Of a stretch of DNA of 64,000 nucleotides, positions 44,909 through 54,590 are shown piece by piece. The stretch lies in assembly GCA_030512295.1 (NCBI GenBank), contig JAULSR010000003.1, positions 3,116,001 to 3,180,000 of the forward strand, given 5' to 3'. The DNA comes from Bombardia bombarda (Eukaryota > Ascomycota > Sordariomycetes > Sordariales > Lasiosphaeriaceae). Position numbers and translations under genes: made by a program. The notes beneath the pieces are model-generated. The model did no database searches and was not told where the DNA came from. It saw nothing but the letters and a program-made list of their open reading frames with translations. Positions within the stretch are counted from its first letter, which is position 1; each line of letters starts with the position of its first letter.

Positions 44909-46403
44909 TCAACGATTCAAATAAACGCTTTGGATGACATACTCGTCCTTTAGGTTGATAAATGGCTCAGTCTCGCCCGCCGCAAGGTTTGGATTTCTGA
45001 AAATGACGTTGCGAGTCTATTCACAGCAGACCGTCAGCTCACTGCTTCTTCTTGAATATAAGTACATGGAAAGACTTACCAGCCCCAGGCTTAAATGGAT
45101 TCCTGGCGGGGAGACAGTAATGGTCTCGCTTGGTCCACGTCCGCCGACCAGGGCAGCAATGTTCATAGCTGCAACCTTGGCCTGTACCGCGCCCGGCCTA
45201 GCCGCCTTGTGGGCACCCGAGTCGGCGATATCTCCAACGGCAAAGAGATGTGGGTACAGTGGATCCTGGAACTGCAAATTCGGGCGTACACGGATGAAGC
45301 CATTTTTGGGGTTGACGAGTGAATCCGTCGATAATTTCTCGAGAGAAGCCAAGAACTGGTTGTTGGGAATTTGGCCAGTTGCAAAGATGGCAAAGTCAGT
45401 CGAAATAGCTCGTCCGTCTTCGAGTTCGACGTGGAATGACGACTCATCGCCAGTATGGTTGGAAAAGCTAGTGGAAGGCACAATGGCACGACTTCCAGCA
45501 ACCAGATGAACCCCCAACTCCTCGAGCCTTTGCTTGATGAGATTGCTGAGTCCCTCATGGTATACTGGCATGAGCTGTTGACGGGAGTGAACAAGGGTAA
45601 TGTCCTTCTCTGGATATACCTCTTTCAGGTCTGTCACTAGTTGACAACCAACGGCACCCCCGCCGATGACAACAATCGACTTAGCCTTCTGAACATCTCT
45701 CTGGTGGTTTTTCAAGTAAGCCACAGATGTCGCCTTGTCATCTTGCTCCATGGAACCCGGAGGGGCGAGTCGGGTGCCTGTCGCCGCGACAAGGTAGTCA
45801 AAAGCCAAGTCTCTCGACCCCTGCCATTCTCGGTCGAGCGTAAGTTGCTTAGGCTGTAGCGACACTGCTCTGGCCTTGATAACTTGGTGTCTGGAGGCGT
45901 CGGGGCCGGGAGCTGATGAGAACACCGAAGAGTAAGGAATAAATGCCTTGTGCTCATGGCCAGGCAGAACAGCAAATCGAGGCTTCAGAATCACGAGTCA
46001 GACTTCATGTGGGCAGAGGGAGAGAGAGACAAAGGGAGATGTTTGTATCCAAGGAAGACTTACAAAGGCAAATAAGTGATGAAAGTGACTGTGCGGTTCC
46101 ACAAGAAGAACCTAAGTTGTATGAGCCACTTACAACTCTATCCATTTCTGTTTTTGATCTTTATCAAAAAGAGTGACAACCGGCCTTGTTGAAGACGTAC
46201 CCGGTGAGTTACTGGAAGGAGATTTGCCAACTCCTTGGCTGCATTCTTGTTTGCAAATCAGCATCATGTCAGCATTGACTAGAACGACCCGACTCAACCC
46301 AGCCCTTCTGAAAGGTTGAACTCTATCGCCAATGCGGATATCAGCTTACAACGCCGACATAGCTGCCGCCAAGAACTATAACATTTCGAAGTGACTCAAT
46401 CAT
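44909..46403 (-). CDS. AIF/FSP1-like FAD-dependent pyridine nucleotide oxidoreductase
   Basis: Five exons on the minus strand: 46403..46350, 46245..46201, 46111..46064, 45982..45080 and 45016..44909 (385 aa). The first three are tiny (54, 45, 48 nt) and, once joined, give VIVLGGSYVGVNAAKELANL, the FAD-binding start, then VLLVEPHSHFHHLFAFPRFAV. Further motifs are YLVAATGT, a second Rossmann motif VVIGGGAVG for NAD(P)H, FAIFATGQIPNN and HLFAVGDIADSG (FAD ribityl Asp). Length and layout match the fungal AMID / AIF-like family (Pyr_redox_2), NADH:quinone-type oxidoreductases that lack the AIF C-terminal domain. No targeting signal is obvious. The last exon gives TRNVIFRNPNLAAGETEPF. It is tail-to-tail with the LPMO gene (232 nt apart). 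Confidence 0.9.
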
Positions 46404-47440
46404 GTTTTCTTGGTCGACGATTTCGAGCCCCGAATGACGTTGAAGTGCGAGGTAATATTGGACCAAAATAGCGCTGATGAGAACAAGGCCAAGGACAAAT
46501 GTTTGAAAGTAAGGGGGCATGCCGAAACAATGCCTCGTAGCCTAAATCAAACGCGGTGCAAGCAAGGTAAAAATATGCTCTTTATAACAAAGTCTAACTC
46601 GGAGATGTCGCCTCGTACGTAGGCGGGGTTTTGTAGCGTCTCGGCGTTTTGGGTGGATCGCCGAGCTCGGTACGCGATTTACAGAGGAGCATCGAGAGAT
46701 GATGTGCGAAGGTGTACCTGTCCGTAGGTACGGTAATATGGCGGGGAGGAAACTGCAAGCACAGACTCAAATCTCAATTCCAACCTTCAAATTGCCACGT
46801 TTGCCGAGCTATCAATGACATCAATGGCCGCATCGGACGGAACAATCCCGCAAATGCAACGATGTAACGGCAGCTCGGTACCAAGTCACGCTGTAGGTTC
46901 TGCGTCTGAAGGCAAGGAAGGTACCTACCTTACCTAAATATGATATTGCAACAGTTGATCTCAGGGATTGACAGTACGAGATCGGGGGGAACTGGAGTCA
47001 AGTGTTGGGCAAGTGCGATTGTGCAGTTTCATCACGTGACTTTATGAGTCGCACCTGTACAGCGGCTTCACAAAGGTTTATCTGATTATGCGATATGTAC
47101 CTAAGGTATATAGGAAGTTACCAGGAGATGATATCAGTCGTTCCCCTCATCGGACACGTCACGTACCAAATAAGGCAGCAATAGTTCCAGTACTATCTTA
47201 GTGGTGCAAGTAGTAGCGGTGGGTAAGGGAGATACCGAAGAGTAAAGCACCAGAGGAAGGTACCTTCAACTGTTAGACCCTCTACTAACACCTTAGATAA
47301 GGTAAGTACATCCGTCTTCCTTTAATTCAGGGACTTTCTCCTACACCCTACCTTAGGTACTTCTCATCCTGTTGCTCTTTGCCTATTGATCCTCTCCAGA
47401 GACAACCTCCTTAGGTTCCAGACGGCAGTTCTCTCAAAAT
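46404..47440. other. Divergent intergenic region
   Basis: 1.04 kb holding the promoters of the AIF-like gene and the DUF3445 gene; TACCTA/AGGTACC motifs cluster near 46919-46938, 47098-47111 and 47349-47360. No gene seen. Confidence 0.5.
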
Positions 47441-48855
47441 ATGGCCTTCATCCTCCTACCAGTGATCCTAGCCATCATGGCAGCGGTAGCGATGGTCCTT
47501 GTTCGACGTTACAAGATTGTTTTCAAGTTTCAAACCTCAGCTCTGATGTGGTTAACACCGATTTCCAAACCTGAGGTGAATCCCATCGGTAAAAGGAGAA
47601 CACGACATATTTTCGATAGAAAGTCATCCGATACAGACAGCCCCTCAATATACCGAGAGCAAGGAAAAGCCGATCAAGATGCATTAGTGTCGAAGATCGA
47701 ACCCCTCGATGGCTTTGACTGGATGGCTACCGATCCTGCAAAGCTTAGACCGTTCAAGAAGACATACCACATTACAATGGGCATGTTTATGAAATACCCA
47801 TACGCGCAAGCTGCTCTGAAATAAACTGCCTGACTCTGCTAACTGGACGCATTATTTGCGTACGTGTTCTAGCTTTACAAGCCAGTACTTTATCTGACTT
47901 GGTCGTTATCGACCACAATTACCACGACAGGGTCAAAGGTCGACGTACCATCGTGGCAGACCATGCGTCAACCGTATTGGGGGCCATCCCAGAGGGACAT
48001 GTTGTCATCAGGGAGGTCTACGAGTACCTCCTCGCAGAGTATCTGCCCATTAGATACCCCAGTATGTTTGAGGTCAGACGAGACGGTATTAGCAGCACCT
48101 TCTTCAATAAAGTCACCAGACTTGAATCGCCACTATCATCTCCGCCACATGACCCGTTGGAGGCGCTCAAGATCATTTCCGAGACAGTCGAGGATGATAT
48201 GTTTCTACTGCTCCAGGAACCCAACACGCCTGCGGGCGAGCCAGGGGAGCACAAGTCAGTCGCCTTCATCTGCTGCTATCCAGGCGGATTTGACCCGTCT
48301 GAGAAACTTGGCAAAGGATTGAAGGCGATACATGTTCCTGTCCCCGCTTATGACAAGATTGGGCCAAGCATGGAACGGTATTTCAGCCGTGTCGAGGTGG
48401 GAAAAAGTGTCAAGAGGGTAAATGTAAGTGACAGGACTAGAATGGTAGCTGCCTGCCTACGTACCTAGATACGCCTATTACGTGTACGTGTACTAACTAC
48501 CTTACGTCTATTCGCGATAAATTAGTGGGCCGTTCAAACGCATACGAAGCTGTTCGCCCCAAGCGGGAACCATATCCACGTTGGCGAGACGGTACAGGAG
48601 GATGCACACGTCGACATCGAGACAGCTCGACTGCGGGTTGAGCTGCAAACTCTGACACGGCTGCCGCAGACACGGGCTCTCATTTTCAGCTTCAAGACCT
48701 ATCTTTACCCCTTATCAGATATCAAAGCCGAAGGACTGGGGCCTCAGCTCGCCGATGCGGTCGAAGGGCTAAAGGCAGGAAACGCACCCGGCATGTGGGT
48801 GTACAAGGGAGGTGTGCGATGGGGCAAAGCCGTTTGCGATTATCTTCGATCGTGA
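47441..48855 (+). CDS. DUF3445 protein, haem-dependent oxidative N-demethylase-like, membrane-anchored
   Basis: Model: 47441..47780, 47873..48423 and 48526..48855 (406 aa). An N-terminal TM anchor (MAFILLPVILAIMAAVAMVLV) is followed by the conserved FDWMATDPAKLRPFKKTYHITM, then DLVVIDHNYHDRVKGRRTIV, EYLPIRYPSMFEV, EDDMFLLL and, across intron 2, KRVNWAVQTHTKLF. These are DUF3445 (PF11927) motifs; the family includes haem-dependent dimethylamine or N-methyl demethylases. The first intron has no GT donor in a workable phase. Only a GC donor (GCATGT at 47781) with a CTAAC branch and CTAG acceptor keeps the frame and the expected spacing. If that is wrong the gene would be truncated at a TAA after 127 codons. 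Substrate unknown. Confidence 0.82.
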
Positions 48856-49211
48856 AAGAAGAGACAAGGCAGGTTTGGGCAATGTTCAATATGCCACCCA
48901 ACGTAGCAATGCCAAATCAGATGTGAACAACTCGATGGTGTAAGATACCTTGGCCAATAGCACCCCGACTATGGCCGCAATCGACTGTGCCGCCCGCTGC
49001 CTACAATCCGCCACTGACACGTTTCTCCCGGGGTCCCAACAGGCAGCCATGCATTATCCATCAGTGGTCCCAACAGTTGGGGGCGTTCTAGCTGATGTGC
49101 GGAGAGTTTGCCACTCGCTACCTCCCCACTTCATCTCACCACCGTCATTTTAGGAAGCGGCACCAGCCCTTTATCTTGAACAACGCCGTGGTGAGAAAGG
49201 AGAAAACTGCC
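48856..49211. other. Intergenic region
   Basis: 356 nt between two plus-strand genes. An upstream in-frame ATG at 49095 would add 39 residues to the next protein, but its context is poor and the added sequence looks like leader. Confidence 0.5.
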
Positions 49212-49958
49212 ATGAGACTGCACGAGTGGGAAGATTTGGGCGACGAAAAAAAGCAAGGGGAAGAAGGCATGACTCGGAAGTACCGACACCCGGCCGTCTC
49301 GGCCGATGACGACGACAACGGAGTTGCTGAGCCAACACCGTCATACGAAGATGCGATAGCGACAGCAAAGCCCCGCCGTCCTGACCAGCCGCCTCGGCTC
49401 GCCCTCTTCGGCGCGACATGGGGAGGCGTCAACGTGACCGACGACATTAGGGCCATGGTCAGCGCGAACGAGACGGTCAAACTCGACTTTCGCAACCTCC
49501 ACCACGTGCTCCAGCCGGATCCAGCGCGCGGCCTGCTCAAGACGCTTTCGGTGCTCTACCAGTACGAGGACCAGGACGGATTACATCTGCTCAATGCGAC
49601 TGAGCACGAGAGCCCTATCCTCGTCGCTCACACAACACATGAGAGCCCCGCGACGCCAAAATGTCTGCACACGCTCGACAGGCCTTGGAGGGCGAACCCT
49701 TACGGTGCCGTCGAGATCCTCGCAGTGCTCTACGGTCCCCAGAGGATCGAGACACCCTCAGTGCTGCAGGAGCTCGCCAATTTCTTCGACGGTCGCCGCG
49801 GCCAAATCCGCATGACCAACGCCTTCTTCAAGGCAGATCCCTGGCCAAACCACAAGAAGTCATGGGCCGTGTACTTTCGCTTCATCGACTCCAAGAGGAT
49901 CCAGTGTGTGACTGGAATGGAAGATGGGGCTCTCGAGGTGCCGTGGAGCAGACGTTAA
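49212..49958 (+). CDS. Fungal protein of unknown function with two similar halves
   Basis: Single exon, 248 aa from the ATG at 49212 (an earlier ATG at 49095 is less likely). After an acidic, disordered head with a SYEDAIATAK motif come two similar units of about 70 residues: GATWGGVNVTDDIRAM...LKTLSVLYQYED, and AVLYGPQRIETPSVLQ...KKSWAVYFRFID. Both have a strand-loop start with G(G/P), a D-P motif and a K-[TS]-x-x-V-x-Y core. I recall this pattern from uncharacterised ascomycete proteins but cannot name a domain. No signal peptide or TM segment is seen, so it is probably cytosolic. The internal similarity suggests a duplicated beta-rich module. Confidence 0.75.
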   Translation: MRLHEWEDLGDEKKQGEEGMTRKYRHPAVSADDDDNGVAEPTPSYEDAIATAKPRRPDQPPRLALFGATWGGVNVTDDIRAMVSANETVKLDFRNLHHVLQPDPARGLLKTLSVLYQYEDQDGLHLLNATEHESPILVAHTTHESPATPKCLHTLDRPWRANPYGAVEILAVLYGPQRIETPSVLQELANFFDGRRGQIRMTNAFFKADPWPNHKKSWAVYFRFIDSKRIQCVTGMEDGALEVPWSRR

Positions 49959-50480
49959 TGGCGGCGCCTGAAGTGCCTGCCTGGGCCGCGGCAGCAACAA
50001 TTCTTGGTCATGTTCCAGTCCCGGTCAGAAGCTGCGTTGCGCTTGCTTCATTGCAGGTTTTGTCGCAAGGTCATGCTTGAAGAACAATCCGGATGCTTAT
50101 CGCTTCAAGTTGCGCTTGATGATGCGGCTGTTTTTTTTCATGTGGTCAGAGTCAATAATCGCCAGCCTAGCTCAGAAAGAATGGGGATACCAATGCAAGA
50201 CTTCTTATCTGATCAGCAATCAAGCATTTTCACTTCAATTGTTGTAAAGTTTTGTAGGCTTCCAAGGAACGCTGCGAAGTATACGTACCGCACCCCACAA
50301 TCCGCCTCCAGCTTGCCCCGCTCGGCTTTGACCTAAACGGGACAAGAAGTCCAAGGGACGAACAGGGCGGGGCGGGGACCCCCAAGGCCCCAACTGAGCT
50401 GGTCCTGACAAGCCTGCATCTGGAATTCTCCATCGCCGAAGGCGGGGTAGTTCAGAGTACCTACCAAGTACCTATTCGTA

Positions 50481-50504
50481 CTACCTACCTACCTACCTAC
50501 CTAC
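50481..50504. repeat. (CTAC)6 microsatellite
   Basis: Six perfect CTAC units, part of the dispersed TACCTA-type intergenic motif family seen across the window. Confidence 0.9.
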
Positions 50505-51671
50505 TTACTCCAGCAGCAACGTACCACTCTGCTCTATCGCACGCCGCAAATACCAATACTTTAATCTATATCTTTGTTTTCCTTTGGATGCTGACAATCA
50601 AGTAGGTTGGGTAGTGTACAGAAGCGCGGATGGAGCAAGAATAGTTCAAGTATGGCGAGGCAATATTTACGGTGCCTTGGTACTGGTATGTACATAGGTA
50701 CCTTGCCTTATCCACAAGCTGTCCATGCTGCTCCATGGGAGGTTCTTGTGGAACTTGACCGAAAGATAAGCAATCCCAGAAGACATCTTCACCATTACCA
50801 GTAAAGGTTCGAGATTCCCCAATGCCCCCCGCCTTCACCTTAGCCTTCTGCGATGGAAGAAGGGTGCATCCTTCTCTCCAAGACAAGCATCGTCAGCTTC
50901 CATTATTAGGCTTCCAGCCCCCCTCCCGTGGTTCAACCTTGGCACGCATGGAATCCGAGACCTCGCTCTCGCCCACCGCACGCATGCCCCGCAACCGAGG
51001 GTATTCATGGCATGGAGAAGCAAAGCTTAGGTTCATCAAGCACCAAGAGGCGATTAGAACAAACGCGCACTACGAGCGAAGATGTGGGTGCGTGGATGAG
51101 TGCCCGTCCCATAGTGTCGGGTTCTGCATTGTCCTCTGCTGATCGCCATGGCTCGGGAATGAAGGCAAGACCTGGGCTGCCACATCGAGGCGTGTGTGTC
51201 GAGTGCAGCCAAGCATGGAAACATACATAACACTGTAGAGCCTTGCCTTTCCTCACCGACGACAATACTGGGAAAGCCATCATGGTGCCATCCCATGTCC
51301 TTGGCCTGCGTCGGGACTTGGCCGGAAGCTCTAGGATGTCACCCAAGCCCGGCCCAGCCCCAATCATTCTGCCTGCCTCCTACAGGTTACACTCCTCTCA
51401 CTCCCCCCCTCCTCCCATGTCGCTGTACTACCACCACCACCACCACCACCAGACCCCAGTCGGGTCCTGTACATACATACCATGCACAGACAAAGATCGA
51501 GGCGGCCCGTCGCCGACAGCTAGCTCGAGAGCTGTATGATAAGAGCTCCTGCAAGTCATGGACTGAGCTTACGCATCCGGGCAAATATTGAGTCGAATCA
51601 CCAAAACAGCTACACCAGCCATGACGTACTATCTTCGGCCACCAGGGGTGCCACCCTATTCTTGGGGGACA

Positions 51672-51679
51672 TATATAAG
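51672..51679 (+). promoter_or_regulatory. TATA box of the copper amine oxidase gene
   Basis: TATATAAG 84 nt before the chosen start codon at 51756. Confidence 0.5.
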
Positions 51680-51755
51680 CTGGCACTGCCCATCACCACC
51701 ATGGCAATTGGGGAGCACCTGAGTTGCAGCAGTCTTGACCTTGAGTACACCAATC

Positions 51756-54339
51756 ATGGGACTTCTCAACTCCATCAGCCCAAGGGCGATTGTTGCCTCG
51801 GCTCTGCTGTTGAGCTCCCTTGCTCACGATGTGCTCGCTCGTCCAAGCCCAGAGCCTAAGCTACGAAAGGGGGGGCCAGGCAAGAAGAAGATGGCGCACA
51901 ACATCAAGCGAGCAATTGAGGGCGAGCGACGCGCAGTCGAGACGTCTTGTGCTGAGACTCTGCTCACCACCACCACCGCTCCCAAGCCCAACCCTTGGGC
52001 CCAGTTAAAAGACTTCGAGACCGCTTCCGTTGTCGAATGGCTCTTTGCCCAAGAAGACCTCAACCTTACCATCTCCGAGGACGCCGGCGCATGGGACAAC
52101 ACAATGTGAGCAATATAACCCCAATATGGAGATCCATCCCCTGGTCGTTTCAGTCAGATGTCAACTTTCTAACTCACTCATAGACAACTGGTTGAGGCCA
52201 TGTGGCCTAACAAGACTGATGCCCTCGCCTATCTGGATGGCAACGCGACTGCGCCCACCAAGTATGCCCACGTTGTGTTGAACAACCGCGCAACTGAGAC
52301 CCCGTACTATGCCGACATTCTGGTCGGCCCACTCCCGGTCGACAACGTGACGACGGCATGGGAGCCTCTTGCATATCCTTATACAAAGGAAAGCGGCGGT
52401 CAGGTGCGCAATCTCGATGCAGACGAGGATGTTCTCTATTCGGATTGGCTCTACGTACATGGAGCGTCTGTTGCCGACATCACCCTGGACCTATGGAATG
52501 GCACAGCCATGGGGCTTGACAATGACACGCTGGATATCTGGGGCATCGATCCCGTATGGCAAGAGGATGGCAAGATTATCCGCTGGGACGCCTTTTGGAA
52601 CTTTCCGACTGGCGACTTCGACTCCGAGACTCTGCTGCCCCTTGGTTTGTACTTCATGTCAGACGTTACCGGCCGCGATCCCAGCAAGTGGAAGCTCGAG
52701 GGCTGGCTGTACGACAATATCTTCTACGCGACCACTGAAGAATTCCGCACTGCGTACTTTGGCTCGTGCTTCAAGAAGCACGGCGCCAATGTTGATGGCG
52801 ACTGGGCAGGAAGCAATCAGCAAGGACCTATTTTACCCATGGACAATGCCCTCCCCCCCATCGAGGTCGCCCCAGCAGGCTCCCGATATGCAGTTGACCA
52901 CGAGCAGAACTACGTTGAGTGGATGGATTACAGCTTTTACATTGGTTTCACGAGAGACACCGGCATGGCTCTCTATGACATCCGCTACAAGGGCGAGAGG
53001 CTGTTGTACGAGTTGAGTTTGCAAGAGGCATTGGCTCACTACGCAGGTAAGAAGACATCCTATCCTCCACCCTGAATGCGGGGTAAAATTTATAACACTG
53101 AGTCCAGGCAACGACCCCATGCAGTCTGGCACGTCATATCTCGACACCTTCTATGGATTCGGCCCTTACGCCTTCGAACTGGTGCAAGGATACGACTGTC
53201 CTGCCTACGCAACCTACCTCAACTCCTCCTTCTATGTGGCCGAAACATCACACACTCATATCAGCAGTATTTGCCTCTTCGAGTATAACACCGACTACCC
53301 CATCCAGAGACATACCACTGGTGCCTATACCAGCGTCACCAAGAACACGTACTTTGTCGTGCGATTTGTTTCCACCGTTGGAAACTACGACTACACCTTC
53401 AGCTACTCATTTTTCATTGATGGCTCGATCGCGGTCGAGGTTCGCGCTTCTGGATACATCCAGTCAGCGTACTTCGCCAACAACCAAGACTATGGCTTCC
53501 AGATCCACGATTTCTTAAGTGGAAGCATGCACGACCACGTCCTCAATTTCAAGGCTGATTTCGATATTCTTGGTACATCAAATTCGGTCCAGTTGATGAG
53601 TTTGGTGCCCACGTCCAAAGTCTACCCCTGGTCCAGGGGCCAGGCTCGAAACACCATGGCCCTTGAACGGACATTCATCGAGAGCGAGGACGAGTCGCGG
53701 TTTGACTGGAGCCCGAACACTGCCACGCAGATCATCATCGTCAACGAAGATGAGAAGAACCAGTACGGCGAATACCGCGGATACCGTGTGCTTCCATACA
53801 CGGGCACCGTGCACCTCACAGTGAAGAACAGCTCCAACCTGGTCAACTCTGCCCGCTGGGCCGAGCACGACATCCAGATCACCAAGCAAAAGGATACTGA
53901 GCCGCGCGCTGCTCATCCTTACAACAGCCAGGATGTTGCAGACCCGCCCATCAACTTTGACAAGTTCTTCGATGGCGAGAGCCTGCGCAACGAGGACCTG
54001 GTCTTGTGGCTGAACCTCGGCATGCACCACGTCCCACACACGGGCGACCTGCCCAACACTGTCATGACGACAGCCCATACGGGAATCCAGTTCATGCCGA
54101 GCAACTACTTCTCTATCGACCAGAGCAGGCAGACAGTTAACCAGGTGCGGATATTATACGCCGATGGAAAGACAACCTCGGTCGAGACATTTGGCCAGTT
54201 CAACGCCAGCTCAGCTACGTGTAAACCTCAGTATGCACCGATCGAGCCGAACTTAGCCGGATATACGGGTGACATTGTCGTGCGCAAGTTCCCCTTTGAT
54301 CCCAACAATCCGTACTTTGACACGGAGTCCATTGTCTAG
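51756..54339 (+). CDS. Secreted copper amine oxidase (TPQ-dependent primary amine oxidase)
   Basis: Three exons, 51756..52105, 52184..53046 and 53108..54339 (814 aa). The start at 51756 gives a signal peptide (ISPRAIVASALLLSSLAHDVLA). N-terminal domains 2 and 3 are followed by the catalytic domain. The general base is Asp417 in SYLDTFYGFG. The cofactor precursor is Tyr498 in GNYDY, which is modified to topaquinone. Copper His are His546 and His548 in SMHDHVLNF, and a third in MHHVPHTGDLP. The spacing Asp-Tyr of 81 residues agrees with known enzymes. Intron 2 joins YAG to NDPMQSG in the expected place. The enzyme oxidises primary amines to aldehydes with release of NH3 and H2O2, probably outside the cell for nitrogen supply. 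An ATG at 51701 in another frame overlaps the start. Confidence 0.94.
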
Positions 54340-54590
54340 AAGAGTCAAGGTGGCTTTGTGTTGGCGTGTTATTAATGGAGTGGTGGGAGCTTCAACCCCT
54401 GTTTTCTACATGCATTATATGCTTTCCGCACACATAGCTTATGTTTTACAAATCACCATGAAAAATAATAATAAATTTCTATTGATGTACCTGCCGAAGC
54501 GGAGGGAACTAGGTACCTACCTCGTTGGCACTATCTGCGGCCCACGGGCACTCAACAGAGCACTGCTCATTGTCTTCTTATCACTCGCAA

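Larger units (their letters stand above)
49959..51755. other. Intergenic region before the amine oxidase
   Basis: 1.8 kb. Contains a (CTAC)6 run at 50481-50504 with flanking TACCTA motifs and an (ACC)7 run at 51430-51450. Frames here overlap on both strands and lack family features. The right end carries the amine oxidase promoter. Confidence 0.5.
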
